The notes under the pieces were generated by a model that saw nothing but the letters and a program-made list of their open reading frames with translations, did not search any database and had not been told where the DNA came from. DNA of 64,000 nucleotides from CAZIPN01 sp964541225 (GTDB lineage: Bacteria > Actinomycetota > Coriobacteriia > Anaerosomatales > JAAXUF01): positions 62,001 through 126,000 of the forward strand of contig CAZIPN010000002.1 of assembly GCA_964541225.1 (NCBI GenBank), given 5' to 3'. A program made the translations under genes and the position numbers. Below, in pieces: positions 17,661 to 26,949 of the stretch; the stretch's first letter is position 1, and each line of letters opens with the position of its first letter.

Positions 17661-18971
17661 ATGACAAGGGTGCATCGATGGCTGGTGGGGGCCGCTGTCG
17701 GAGGTCTGCTTGCAAGCGCTGTGGTCGCGGGATGCACTCTCTCGACGCGCGATTCAACGTCGACGACCATGTCGGAGCCTCACGCTACCTCCGGAAGTGG
17801 GATGTACACGGTTGTCGGCACTGCACAGCGCGAATGCTTCGACGCCGCCGGCGCGACAATCTCCGCTCCCGCCAGAGGCACCCTCCTTTTCGGTCAAGAC
17901 GCTCAGCACGCAGGAAATCGGCCGAGCTATGTCGACAACGGCGACGGCACCGTGCGAGACAACGTCACCGGACTCACGTGGACGCAGACTCCCGATCTCG
18001 ATGGCAACGCAACGATCAATGCCGCCGACAAGCTCACCTATGATCAGGCGGTGGCCAGTGCCAGCAAGGTCACAATCGGGGGCTACCACGACTGGAGATT
18101 GCCGACGATCAAGGAGCTGTACTCACTCATCAGTTTCGCTGGCACGTCTCCGAACGAGAATCAGGTCGACACGTCTGGGCTCACCCCGTTCATTGACACG
18201 CGCTACTTCGCGTTCGGATACGGAGACATCAGCGCAGGTGACCGGATTATCGACGCCCAATTTGCCACGTCCACGAAGTACGTTGCAGCCACCATGCAAA
18301 ACGCCCCAACCATGTTTGGCGTGAACTTCGCCGACGGTCGCATCAAGGGCTACCCGATTCAGCCAACTCCAAGGCAGCCGAAAGGCAAAGGATTCTACGT
18401 GCTGTACGTGCGGGGTAACCCGGCGTACGGCACGAACCATTTCGCCGACAATCATGATGGTACTGTGACCGATGCGGCCACGGGACTCATGTGGTCTCAG
18501 GCTGACAGCGGGGCAGGCATGGATTGGCCGTCGGCTCTGGCGTGGGTCACCAAGAAGAACGCGCAATCCTATCTTGGGCATCAAGACTGGCGTCTCCCAA
18601 ATGCCAAGGAACTGCAAAGCGTGGTCGATTACGGCCGGGCTCCCGCAGTGACACACTCTGCGGCGATTGACTCCGTGTTCGCGGCGACAAGGATCCAGAA
18701 CGAGGCCGGACAAGACGATTACCCGTGGTATTGGACATCCACCACGCATCTGGCTGCGGCGCGCAAAGACCCGGGCTTTGAGGCGGTCTACATCGCATTT
18801 GGTCGGGCTACGGGCAACATGGGCGGGCGTTGGATGGACGTTCATGGCGCTGGGGCGCAGCGGAGTGACCCGAAGACGGGTGATCCGCGTCAGTTTCCCC
18901 GTGGCCGTGGTCCGCAGGGCGACGCCGTACGAATCAACAACTACGTTCGCCTCGTTCGTGATGCGCACTAG
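17661..18971 (+). CDS. DUF1566-domain lipoprotein
   Basis: Predicted surface lipoprotein of 436 residues. The signal peptide ends in the lipobox VAGC (Cys25). The mature part contains two copies of a DUF1566-like unit, each with a NxDGTVxDxxTGLxW strand (near residues 95 and 270) followed later by DWRLPxxKEL. The DxNGDGT-like loops could bind calcium, by analogy to FGE-sulfatase/C-lectin-like folds to which this family is related. The function is not known. It begins the accessory region, is divergent from ppiC, and has AGGGGTGG before the ATG. Confidence 0.8.
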   Translation: MTRVHRWLVGAAVGGLLASAVVAGCTLSTRDSTSTTMSEPHATSGSGMYTVVGTAQRECFDAAGATISAPARGTLLFGQDAQHAGNRPSYVDNGDGTVRDNVTGLTWTQTPDLDGNATINAADKLTYDQAVASASKVTIGGYHDWRLPTIKELYSLISFAGTSPNENQVDTSGLTPFIDTRYFAFGYGDISAGDRIIDAQFATSTKYVAATMQNAPTMFGVNFADGRIKGYPIQPTPRQPKGKGFYVLYVRGNPAYGTNHFADNHDGTVTDAATGLMWSQADSGAGMDWPSALAWVTKKNAQSYLGHQDWRLPNAKELQSVVDYGRAPAVTHSAAIDSVFAATRIQNEAGQDDYPWYWTSTTHLAAARKDPGFEAVYIAFGRATGNMGGRWMDVHGAGAQRSDPKTGDPRQFPRGRGPQGDAVRINNYVRLVRDAH

Positions 18972-19139
18972 GCAGGCAGGCTGGTTGGTTCGCGCGGGTT
19001 GAGTGCTTCGCGAGCGAACGTGGAATCGGTGCACATCCGGCGTGCAACGCCGTGGGCATGCCGGTACTCGCCGCATGGTTGGCAAGCCCCTCGCAGGAAG
19101 CATAAGAGATGCTACTCATTGACGGGGTCTTGATTGGAC

Positions 19140-20255
19140 ATGGATTGGCGTAGCAAGAGGTTCCTTCTCAGTCTCGCCGCGCTCCTGCTTGGCGCGGGGG
19201 TGCTGCTGATCGCTGCACCTTTCGTTGTGCAAGCGATCATCGCGAGTACCGGTAAACCAGCTGAACCGACGGTGCTTGGGAGTAACCTTCCCACGCGGTC
19301 GGTCGATCCTGCTCGTGAAACCACATCGTCACAGGCGGCGACTGAGACAACGAATGCTCCGATTGCCACTGACCCAACCTCGACTCCACCGGCGACCTCA
19401 CCGACGGTGACGGCAATTCCACTCGCGAGCAGAACCGTTGCCCCCGCCCCATCTGACGGTCCTTCGCTTGACGCATACAAGGGTCTGGGCAGCTGGGTCG
19501 ACATCTACGACGACAAGGCGTGGGCGAATCCGAGTGCCGCTGTGGCGAACATGTCGCAACATGGCGTGCGGACACTCTACCTCGAGACATCCAACTCCCG
19601 GTCGTCGTTCGACCTGAAGGACTCGTCGAAGATCAGTACGTTCATCGAGGCAGCGCATTCTCACCATATGAAGGTCGTGGCGTGGTACCTGCCGGACATG
19701 ACGAAGGCCTCCAAAGACTACGGCCGCATTGAAAAGGCCATCAACTTCAAGACGTCAGGCGGCCAGAAATTCGATTCCTTCGCGCTCGACATAGAGTCAA
19801 GCGCGATCAAGTCAGAGAGTGTACGCAACAAGGCCCTCGCTTCGTTGTCGACCAAGATTCGCTCGCTCGTCGGCTGTTCGTATCCTTTGGGGGCGATCAT
19901 TCCATCGCCGGTGGGTCTGGCCAAGAAGGCAGGGTACTGGGACGCGTTCCCTTATTCGGATGTGGCGCAGCGCTATGACGTAGTACTGCCGATGGCTTAC
20001 TACACGTATCACGGCAAGGGCGCGTCAGCCGCCTACTCGGATGCGAAGTCCAACGTCACGATTCTGCGCAAGCAGAAGGGCTGCTCCAAGGTGCCGATTC
20101 ACTTGATTGGCGGGATTGCCGAGAAATCGTCAACTGCCGAGGTCCAAGCGTTCGTGCGGGCCGTGGTCGGCCAGCATTGTTTCGGGGGGAGTCTGTACAG
20201 CTGGCCTGGCACATCGGGCAGCGATTGGAATGCCTTGACGGCGATCAAGCCGTAG
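19140..20255 (+). CDS. Membrane-anchored TIM-barrel glycoside-hydrolase-like protein
   Basis: A 371-residue protein with an N-terminal transmembrane or signal-anchor helix (LLSLAALLLGAGVLLIAAPF), a Thr/Pro/Ala-rich extracytoplasmic linker to about residue 105, then a globular domain. GSWVDIYDD, HGVRTLYLETS, MKVVAWYLPDM, DSFALDIESSA and VLPMAYYTYHG match the strand pattern of glycosidase-like TIM barrels (putative glycosyl hydrolase/DUF4015 or GH18-like). D and E of LDIES are candidate catalytic residues. I cannot assign a substrate. A TTG two codons upstream is an alternative start. It is preceded by a 168-base interval without clear features. Confidence 0.7.
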   Translation: MDWRSKRFLLSLAALLLGAGVLLIAAPFVVQAIIASTGKPAEPTVLGSNLPTRSVDPARETTSSQAATETTNAPIATDPTSTPPATSPTVTAIPLASRTVAPAPSDGPSLDAYKGLGSWVDIYDDKAWANPSAAVANMSQHGVRTLYLETSNSRSSFDLKDSSKISTFIEAAHSHHMKVVAWYLPDMTKASKDYGRIEKAINFKTSGGQKFDSFALDIESSAIKSESVRNKALASLSTKIRSLVGCSYPLGAIIPSPVGLAKKAGYWDAFPYSDVAQRYDVVLPMAYYTYHGKGASAAYSDAKSNVTILRKQKGCSKVPIHLIGGIAEKSSTAEVQAFVRAVVGQHCFGGSLYSWPGTSGSDWNALTAIKP

Positions 20256-20464
20256 CGTTTCTCGTGGCGCCTCGGCGCCCGGGCGAACTCGGTTCGCGTC
20301 GCAGATTCACCCATCAACTCTCGTGCGCAGCTGAGAAATGGAAATTTCTTCGGACTGCCGTAACAATCATGCAACTCGGGAGCCGCTGCTTGGGAATCAT
20401 CCCTGTGACAGCCACCGAAGTTGTCGCCGAGTAGTCATGATTGACTGAGTGATTGGGGGCACGT

Positions 20465-21616
20465 ATGCGCCAGAAAGAGGTAGTGCGCGCAAAGAAGGCA
20501 CTGGTCTTGTTGGGGATCGCCGCGCTCGTCATGGGAGTGGTGGTTGCGCTCTCGGGTTGTAGCGGCGGAGCCGGAACGGGTGGTGCCACGAGTGGCAGCA
20601 CCTCGGCCTCGGGCACGGCGTCAAGCCTCAAGATCGCTCTCTTGCTGCCTGAGACAAAGACGACTCGCTATGAGACGCAGGACAAGCCGCTCTTCGAGGC
20701 CAAGGTCAAAGAACTTGCGCCCGGAGCGACGATTCTGTACAGCAACGCAAACCAGGATGCAGCTCAGCAGCAGTCGCAGGCCGACGCGGCGCTGACCAAC
20801 GGTGCGAATGTTCTGGTGCTCGATCCGGTCGACTCTGCGTCCGCGGCTTCGATCGTTGCGAAAGCCGCCGCTCAGAAGGTGCCGGTGATCAGCTACGACC
20901 GTCTGATTCTGAACGCCGACGTTGACTACTACGTGTCGTTTGACAACGAGCAGGTCGGCAAGCTTCAGGGTACGGCGTTGCTCGACAAGTTGACGTCGAT
21001 GGGCGATGCCGGCAAGACGATCGTGATGATCAATGGTGCACCGACTGACAACAACGCCAAGCTCTTCAAGCAGGGTGCCCATAGCATCCTGGATGGCAAG
21101 GTCAAGATCGGCGCCGAGTATGACACCCCAGACTGGAGTCCCGACAAGGCCCAGACTGAGATGGATGGTGCCATCACGAAGCTCGGCAAGAAGGGGTTTG
21201 TCGGCGTGTATTGCGCCAACGATGGTACGGCTGGCGGCGCAATTGCGGCCATGAAGGGCGCGGGCATCGACCCCAAGACCCGGCCGACCACTGGCCAGGA
21301 CGCTGAGCTCGCAGGCATTCAGCGGATTCTTCTCGGCGAGCAGTACATGACCGTGTACAAGGCGATCAAGCTTGAGGCTGCGGCTGCTGCGGAACTCGCT
21401 GTTTCTGTCGGCAAGGGCACGGGTGTTCCGACCTCAATGACATTGAGCAAGGTGAACAACGGGACGAAGGATGTTCCATCAGTGCTGCTGGCTCCCGTGG
21501 CCGTGACCAAGGACAACATCAAGACGACTGTCGTCGCGGATGGCTTCTGGACTACCGCGCAGATACTGACCACTCCTGAGCTCAAGGCAGCTGGCCAGAC
21601 CGTAGGATTGCAGTAG
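20465..21616 (+). CDS. Sugar ABC transporter substrate-binding lipoprotein (XylF-like)
   Basis: Periplasmic-binding-protein type I lipoprotein of 383 residues. The lipobox LSGC (Cys32) follows a hydrophobic signal, then a Gly/Ser/Thr linker. The mature domain has motifs seen in xylose/ribose-binding proteins: VLVLDPVDSASAASIV, VPVISYDRLI, YYVSFDNEQVGKLQG and GVYCANDGTAGGAIAAMK. These closely resemble XylF, so D-xylose or a related pentose is likely but not proven. It heads a three-gene ABC operon. GGGGG precedes the ATG; a TTG four codons upstream is less likely. Confidence 0.9.
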   Translation: MRQKEVVRAKKALVLLGIAALVMGVVVALSGCSGGAGTGGATSGSTSASGTASSLKIALLLPETKTTRYETQDKPLFEAKVKELAPGATILYSNANQDAAQQQSQADAALTNGANVLVLDPVDSASAASIVAKAAAQKVPVISYDRLILNADVDYYVSFDNEQVGKLQGTALLDKLTSMGDAGKTIVMINGAPTDNNAKLFKQGAHSILDGKVKIGAEYDTPDWSPDKAQTEMDGAITKLGKKGFVGVYCANDGTAGGAIAAMKGAGIDPKTRPTTGQDAELAGIQRILLGEQYMTVYKAIKLEAAAAAELAVSVGKGTGVPTSMTLSKVNNGTKDVPSVLLAPVAVTKDNIKTTVVADGFWTTAQILTTPELKAAGQTVGLQ

Positions 21617-21648
21617 CGGCAGTCCACACGGAGATGGGTGCGACAAGC

Positions 21649-22437
21649 ATGGCTGAGCCCCTACTCGCGCTAAAGGGAATTAGCAAGGCTTTCGGTGCGA
21701 ACCAAGCGCTCTCCGGCGTCGACTTTGAGGTCGACGCCGGAGAGGTCGTTGCCCTCGTCGGGGACAACGGCGCTGGGAAATCGACCCTGATCAAAGCCAT
21801 TGCGGGCGTACAACTTGCCGACGAAGGTGAGTGCCACTTCGACGGGAAAGTCGTGAAGGTCACGAGCCCGCAGGATGCGACGTCCCTTGGGATTGCGACC
21901 GTCTACCAGGACCTCGCCCTGTGCGACAACCTTGACGTTGTTGCCAACCTCTATCTGGGTCGCGAGGTGTTCGTCAAAGGAATTGCAAAGGTTGCGGCGC
22001 TGCTTGACGAGACGGCGATGGAGCAGAGTTCGCTCGATCTGCTGGATTCGCTGGCCGTGACGACGATCCAAGACGTTCGCGTGCACGTCGGGTCACTTTC
22101 TGGCGGGCAGCGACAGGCTGTTGCGATCGCTCGCTCGCTTCTTGGCGAGCCACGAGTGGTCCTGCTTGATGAGCCGACCGCAGCGCTGGGTGTTTCGCAG
22201 ACCGAGCAGGTGCTGAACCTCATCAAGACGCTGCGCAAGCGTGGGCTGGCGGTCGTGGTAATCAGTCACAACCTGGAGAACGTCTTCGAGGTCGCGGATC
22301 GCATCATCGTGCTGCGCCTCGGTCGCAGGGCGGCCACGTTCGACGTTCGGGGCGTCAGCCGTGAAGATGTAGTGGCTGCCATTACGGGAGCCGAGTACGG
22401 GCGTGTTGGGGCAGACATCCCCGAGGAGAACGCATGA
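21649..22437 (+). CDS. Sugar ABC transporter ATP-binding protein, single domain
   Basis: Energises uptake with the neighbouring permease and binding protein. Walker A GDNGAGKST, signature LSGGQRQ and Walker B VVLLDEPTAALG are all present. At about 262 residues it has only one nucleotide-binding domain, unlike classical RbsA/XylG ATPases with two, so the transporter must use a homodimer, as in FrcA-type systems. Start choice: the ATG at 21649 is preferred over the ATG at 21634, which abuts the GGAG Shine-Dalgarno. It overlaps the permease start by four bases (ATGA). Confidence 0.9.
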   Translation: MAEPLLALKGISKAFGANQALSGVDFEVDAGEVVALVGDNGAGKSTLIKAIAGVQLADEGECHFDGKVVKVTSPQDATSLGIATVYQDLALCDNLDVVANLYLGREVFVKGIAKVAALLDETAMEQSSLDLLDSLAVTTIQDVRVHVGSLSGGQRQAVAIARSLLGEPRVVLLDEPTAALGVSQTEQVLNLIKTLRKRGLAVVVISHNLENVFEVADRIIVLRLGRRAATFDVRGVSREDVVAAITGAEYGRVGADIPEENA

Positions 22438-23645
22438 GTGCTGAGCCGCAAGCACCCGAGGCCAACGGCGGGATCGGTGCGATGCTCAAGGAGCTGATGC
22501 GCAAGTTGGCCCAAGGAGAAGCAGGCTCCCTCCTTGTGCTTCTGATGGTTGCGGTCATTTGGACGTTCTTTCAGTTCCAGAACGACCGTTTCCTGAGTCC
22601 AGGCAACCTTACGAACCTAGCGCTCCAGCAGGCAGCGGTGGCCACGATCTCCATCGGCGTGGTGCTGATCCTGCTTCTGGGCGAAATCGATCTGTCCGTC
22701 GGCGCGGTGAGTGGATTCTGCTCGTCAGTGATGGCGGTTCTGGTCGTGCAGCACGGAGTGTCGCCGATACTTGGAGCACTTTCGGCACTCGGACTGGGTG
22801 CTGCAATCGGTCTGTTCAACGGCTTCATGATCACGCGATTCAGGATCCCCTCTTTCGTCGTCACCTTGGCGGGATCGCTCACACTGGTAGGTCTTCAGCT
22901 GTACGTGTTGGGTGACACCGGAACCGTGAATCTGGGTGACAACTTCATCACGCGTCTGACGAGCACGTTCTTCCCCCCTCTCGTGGGATGGTCGGTCGTG
23001 GTCGTTGCTGTGGCGGTCACACTGGGAGTCGCACTCATAGGTCGGTCACGAAGGCAGAAGGCCGGACTAGCAGTTGGGCCGATACGGTCACTCGCCTTTC
23101 GCATCGCGGTGATTGCAGCTGCATTTGCGGCGATGGTGTTTGTGGTCAACGAAGACCGTGGATTGCCACTTGTCGTGTGCATTGTCTTTGCACTGGCGCT
23201 CATGTTCGCGTACTTCACCGAACGCACGCGGTTTGGGCGCCACATGTTCGCAGTCGGCGGGAATTCCGAGGCGGCTCGCCGAGCCGGCATCAAGATCGAT
23301 CACGTGCGCATCATCGTCTTTGTGCTCGGGTCGACTCTGGCTGCCGGTGGAGGCGTCTTGGCCGCGTCGCGTCTGATGGCCGTCAACCAGTCGTCAGGTG
23401 GAAGCGACTTGCTGCTCATGGCGATCGCGGGTCCGGTCATAGCCGGGACCAGCCTCTTTGGCGGGCGCGGCACGGTCTGGTCGGCCATCCTCGGCGCGGT
23501 CGTCATCGGTTCGATCGCCAACGGCATGGATCTGCTGGCGTTCGCGTCGTCGGTGAAGTACATCGTCACTGGTGCCGTCTTGATTGCTGCCGTGACCATC
23601 GAGGCAGCGACACGGATGCGTCGCCGTGGGGGACAGGTCGAATAG
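22434..23645 (+). CDS. Sugar ABC transporter permease (XylH-like)
   Basis: Membrane permease of 403 residues in the BPD_transp_2 family (XylH/RbsC), with about ten hydrophobic helices. The family motif regions LLGEIDLSVGAV, RTRFGRHMFAVGGNSEAARRAGI and GGRGTVWSAILGAVVIGSIANGMDLL are clear. Residues 185-235 carry a longer basic loop and extra helices, as in XylH, compared with RbsC. Translationally coupled to the ATPase. The ferredoxin gene starts 31 bases downstream on the same strand, so transcription may continue into the redox operon. Confidence 0.92.
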   Translation: MSAEPQAPEANGGIGAMLKELMRKLAQGEAGSLLVLLMVAVIWTFFQFQNDRFLSPGNLTNLALQQAAVATISIGVVLILLLGEIDLSVGAVSGFCSSVMAVLVVQHGVSPILGALSALGLGAAIGLFNGFMITRFRIPSFVVTLAGSLTLVGLQLYVLGDTGTVNLGDNFITRLTSTFFPPLVGWSVVVVAVAVTLGVALIGRSRRQKAGLAVGPIRSLAFRIAVIAAAFAAMVFVVNEDRGLPLVVCIVFALALMFAYFTERTRFGRHMFAVGGNSEAARRAGIKIDHVRIIVFVLGSTLAAGGGVLAASRLMAVNQSSGGSDLLLMAIAGPVIAGTSLFGGRGTVWSAILGAVVIGSIANGMDLLAFASSVKYIVTGAVLIAAVTIEAATRMRRRGGQVE

Positions 23646-23676
23646 CCCACCCTGTGGCCGAGTGGCAGGATCATGA

Positions 23677-23949
23677 ATGGACCCCTTCAAGGCCGATCGT
23701 GATCGGCACACCATTCTCGCTACAGCCTGGGTCCTTCCCGAGCCAAGCCGATGCGTTCAGTGCGGCGTGTGTTCGTTCCATTGTCCGATGGCTATCGATG
23801 TGCGGCGGCACGTGTGGCGCAATGAGCCGGTGAAGGACAGCTACTGCCTGACGTGCGGGGAGTGTGTCAAGCGCTGTCCACGGGGACTCCTTCGCTTCGA
23901 CGTGATTCCCCCACTCGGAATTGACGAGCATACGTGGGGGTCGCACTGA
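23677..23949 (+). CDS. Two-cluster [4Fe-4S] ferredoxin-like protein
   Basis: A 90-residue cytoplasmic iron-sulfur protein with two CxxCxxxxxxCP-type sets, CVQCGVCSFHCP and CLTCGECVKRCP, spaced 23 residues apart. The layout resembles HdrC/GlpC-type domains rather than clostridial ferredoxins. AGGA precedes the ATG. Its stop overlaps the start of the oxidoreductase gene (TGATG), so they are made together and it is probably that enzyme's electron donor or acceptor. First gene of a four-gene electron-transfer set. Confidence 0.88.
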   Translation: MDPFKADRDRHTILATAWVLPEPSRCVQCGVCSFHCPMAIDVRRHVWRNEPVKDSYCLTCGECVKRCPRGLLRFDVIPPLGIDEHTWGSH

Positions 23950-25265
23950 TGGCCCGTCGGCATGTCCTGATCGGCAGCGGCCCCGCAGCGGTGTCAGCTG
24001 CCGAGGCAATCCGCAGTGAGGACCTTGCCGCCGAGATCACGATGGTGACTGCCGATCCGCACGGCTACTATTCGCGGCCGGGTCTCGCCTACTATCTGGC
24101 GAAAGAGGTGCCCAAGGACGGTCTGTCTCCTTTCACCTCGCACGACTTCGCCCGTCTCGGCGTTCGTTTCGTATCGCAGCGAGTGGCGAAGATCAGTCCT
24201 GCGGCGCACCTCGTGACGCTTGCGAATGGCGACGATCTGCTCTACGACCGTCTGCTCATCGCCACTGGTTCTCAAGCGATTCCGCTCGGTGTTCGTGGCG
24301 TTGAGCTCGATGGCGTCGTCAAGCTCGACGACATGCAGGACGCACGCAACCTGATCGACAGAAGCCGACACGCCAAGGAAGCAGTGGTCGTCGGCGGAGG
24401 AATCACCGCGCTCGAAATTGCCGAGGGCCTGCGAGCGCGGGGCGTTCACGTCCACTACCTCATGCGCAAGGAGCGCTACTGGGGCAGCGTCTTGTCAGAA
24501 GCTGAATCACGGGTCGTTGAGGACGGCCTGCGCTCCGGTGGCGTGCAGATCCACTACTTCACCGAGGTAGCGCAGATCCTCGGCAAGGACGGCAAGGTCA
24601 CGGCCGTCGAAACTGAGGGCGCCGAAGCGATCCCCGCCGATCTCGTAGCGGTGGCGATCGGCGTCTTGCCAAAGAGGCAGCTCGGCGAGTCGGCTGGTCT
24701 GGAATGTGGGCGGGGCATCCTCGTCGATGAGTTTCTGCGGGCCAGTGAGCCGGATGTCTATGCAGCGGGAGACGTCGCCGAGGTACGTGCGCGGCAAGGC
24801 GGCAAGAGTCCGCTAGAGGTTCTGTGGAACACCGCAGTGGCCAAAGGGCGTATCGCCGGCTTGAACATGGCGGCCGAGCCAGCCCACCCCTACATCCAGA
24901 GCGTTCCACTCAATGTCACGAGGCTTGCGGGTCACAAGATCGCGATCATGGGCACCGTCGGGAATGGCAAAGACGAGGACCTGAGGGGTATAGCACGAGG
25001 AGATAGCGAAACGTGGCGGCAGCTCGGCGATGCTGCGATTGTCGAGCACGAGGGCAAAGACGCCCGGGTGCGGTTGGCCCTCGCCGAGCGAACGATCGCT
25101 GGCGCTATCGTCATGGGGGATCAGACGTTGTCATTTCCTCTTCAGGAGATCATTGCGTCGCGTGTCGACGTGGGTGCTCTTGCCGAGCGACTTCGTCAGG
25201 ACAAGGCTCCGGTCGCAGAGCTGATAGAGAGTTTCTGGCGAGAGTGGAAGGCTGGACGTGCGTAA
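23949..25265 (+). CDS. FAD-dependent pyridine nucleotide oxidoreductase
   Basis: A 438-residue flavoprotein of the Pyr_redox_2 superfamily. The FAD-binding motif GSGPAAVSAAEAIR is at the N-terminus, an NAD(P)-binding motif VVGGGITALEIAEGLRARG lies around residue 150, and the second FAD motif VYAAGDVAE lies near 275. It resembles NADH:rubredoxin/ferredoxin reductases and the reductase half of NirB. No CxxC redox disulfide is seen near the first FAD motif, so thioredoxin-reductase-like chemistry is unlikely. The ATG at 23949 overlaps the ferredoxin stop. Likely moves electrons between NAD(P)H and the ferredoxin or membrane partner. Confidence 0.88.
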   Translation: MARRHVLIGSGPAAVSAAEAIRSEDLAAEITMVTADPHGYYSRPGLAYYLAKEVPKDGLSPFTSHDFARLGVRFVSQRVAKISPAAHLVTLANGDDLLYDRLLIATGSQAIPLGVRGVELDGVVKLDDMQDARNLIDRSRHAKEAVVVGGGITALEIAEGLRARGVHVHYLMRKERYWGSVLSEAESRVVEDGLRSGGVQIHYFTEVAQILGKDGKVTAVETEGAEAIPADLVAVAIGVLPKRQLGESAGLECGRGILVDEFLRASEPDVYAAGDVAEVRARQGGKSPLEVLWNTAVAKGRIAGLNMAAEPAHPYIQSVPLNVTRLAGHKIAIMGTVGNGKDEDLRGIARGDSETWRQLGDAAIVEHEGKDARVRLALAERTIAGAIVMGDQTLSFPLQEIIASRVDVGALAERLRQDKAPVAELIESFWREWKAGRA

Positions 25266-25794
25266 GCGGTATCGGGAACTCATATACGCGATCGTCGGGA
25301 TCGTGGTGGTCACGGCGGTCTACCTGGGCGTCTACGTCCTGGCGGGAGAGCTGCCTGCTGCATCGAGTTTCGTTGGCCACTGGACTGGCGTGATCGGCTT
25401 CGTGGTCATGTTGCTTGCCGAGACGGTGTACTCCATTCGCAAACAAGCGCGCAACGCGAAATGGGGTCGGATGGTCGGGTGGCTGAGGGCGCACATCGTC
25501 ATGGGAGTCGTGGGTCCCTACATGGTGCTGTTGCACAGCGCGATGCACTTTCACGGCCTGGCTGGCGTCGTGATGCTGTTGACCGTTGGTGTCGTGATCA
25601 GCGGCGTTGTTGGCCGCTACATCTACACTGCGATCCCCCGCGAGATCGAGGGTGTGGATCCAGCCCGATTGGCTGCCACGCGCAAGGCTCTGGCGACGTG
25701 GCGCTCCGTGCACATTCCGCTCACCTGGACGCTTTTCGCCACAGCGACGGTCCACGCAGTTGCCGCCCTCTACTACGTCACGCTTTCACGATGA
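25258..25794 (+). CDS. Four-helix membrane protein, cytochrome b-like
   Basis: A 178-residue integral membrane protein with about four transmembrane helices. Histidines sit in or at the ends of helices (VGHWTG, RAHIVMG, LLHSAMHFHG, SVHIPLTWTLF, TATVHAV), a pattern suited to b-heme ligation as in small cytochrome b/ferric-reductase-like families. It starts with a GTG (25258) that overlaps the oxidoreductase stop by eight bases, and is followed by the multiheme cytochrome after 13 bases. I infer it passes electrons across the membrane from the cytoplasmic flavoprotein to the cytochrome. Heme binding is not proven. Confidence 0.75.
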   Translation: MRKRYRELIYAIVGIVVVTAVYLGVYVLAGELPAASSFVGHWTGVIGFVVMLLAETVYSIRKQARNAKWGRMVGWLRAHIVMGVVGPYMVLLHSAMHFHGLAGVVMLLTVGVVISGVVGRYIYTAIPREIEGVDPARLAATRKALATWRSVHIPLTWTLFATATVHAVAALYYVTLSR

Positions 25795-25807
25795 TGGGAG
25801 GTGCCAG

Positions 25808-26857
25808 GTGAACAACAGACTTGGGTTCATGTCGACGACTGGGATCCTCGGCGCCATCATCGTCCTGATCGCAGTGGGAGCGTGGACATTCTTCCTGGGT
25901 CAGGGTCTCTTCAGTCCGGGAGCGCTGAATTCCTCCTCGGCGGGCAAAGCACTTGGCGGAGTCACGAATCACGCTGCGCTCGGCGGGCAATGCGCCGCGT
26001 GTCACGGATCGCCATGGGGCGCAAGAACTCAGGCGCAGTTGTGCATGTCGTGCCACACGGATGTGAGCGCCCAGATCCAAGGGCACAGCGGCCTTCACAG
26101 CGGAATCGTCGGCAGTTCGTCCTCACCTACCTGCCGCGGATGTCACACCGAGCATCATGGGCCCAGTGGAGCGCTGACTGCACTCGACGAAGCCACGTTT
26201 CCGCATGATCTGACGGGCTACTCACTGGCGAAACACACACGCAAGTCCAATGGCACTCGGTTCACCTGCGCCGACTGCCATGGCACCGACATCGCGCATT
26301 TCGACCAAACGGTGTGCGGAACTTGTCATGCCCAGATGGACTCAGCGTTCATGGCGCAACACGAGAAGGCCTTCGGCAAGTCGTGCTTGGCGTGCCACAA
26401 CGGGTCGGGCAAGGACGGCGCGAACTTCGACCACAACAAGCTCGCGTTCAAGCTCACCGGGAAGCACGCAGGCCTCGCGTGTGAGCGCTGCCATACGGGG
26501 GTCGGAGCATCGGCGAAAGGCCCGCAGTTCACCCCGCAGGATTGCTACTCGTGCCACGCCAAGGACGACAAGCACAACGGGACGTTCGGGCAGCAGTGCG
26601 GTCAGTGCCACACCCCTGCTGGATGGGCGAACGCGAAGTTCGATCACAGCATCTTCCCGGTCAACCACGGAAGCCGAGGAGGACAGCAGGCGAGTTGCCA
26701 GACGTGCCACCCGAAGAGCCTGAGCGAGTACACGTGCTACGGCTGCCATGCGCACACGCCGGCCAATATCGTCCGGCGCCACGAGGGTCGCGCGCTTGCG
26801 GACTTGGCGAACTGCATTCGCTGTCATGCTGGTGGCCGAGGCGAGGGCGGCGACTGA
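25808..26857 (+). CDS. Dodecaheme c-type cytochrome
   Basis: An exported 349-residue cytochrome with an uncleaved or signal-anchor helix (GILGAIIVLIAVGAWTFFLG) and twelve CxxCH heme-binding motifs, in order CAACH, CMSCH, CRGCH, CADCH, CGTCH, CLACH, CERCH, CYSCH, CGQCH, CQTCH, CYGCH, CIRCH. Extra histidines (for example TEHHG, FDHNK, FDHSIF) could be distal ligands, giving bis-His hemes. The start is a GTG at 25808 with GGAGG at ideal spacing. As the last gene of the electron-transfer set it is the likely extracytoplasmic outlet to a terminal acceptor, which is not identified here. Confidence 0.93.
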   Translation: MNNRLGFMSTTGILGAIIVLIAVGAWTFFLGQGLFSPGALNSSSAGKALGGVTNHAALGGQCAACHGSPWGARTQAQLCMSCHTDVSAQIQGHSGLHSGIVGSSSSPTCRGCHTEHHGPSGALTALDEATFPHDLTGYSLAKHTRKSNGTRFTCADCHGTDIAHFDQTVCGTCHAQMDSAFMAQHEKAFGKSCLACHNGSGKDGANFDHNKLAFKLTGKHAGLACERCHTGVGASAKGPQFTPQDCYSCHAKDDKHNGTFGQQCGQCHTPAGWANAKFDHSIFPVNHGSRGGQQASCQTCHPKSLSEYTCYGCHAHTPANIVRRHEGRALADLANCIRCHAGGRGEGGD

Positions 26858-26949
26858 GCTCGGCACCCCCGCCGCAAGCGGGACTAGTCGGTGCGCGCCG
26901 GCTCAAGGCCGTGGCGGACGCTCTGAGGTGCGAGTCATCCCCCGCCAGG

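Noticed and set aside
20265..20285. Terminator after the TIM-barrel hydrolase gene
   Set aside because: GGCGCC repeats can pair, but the stem is short and no T-run follows.
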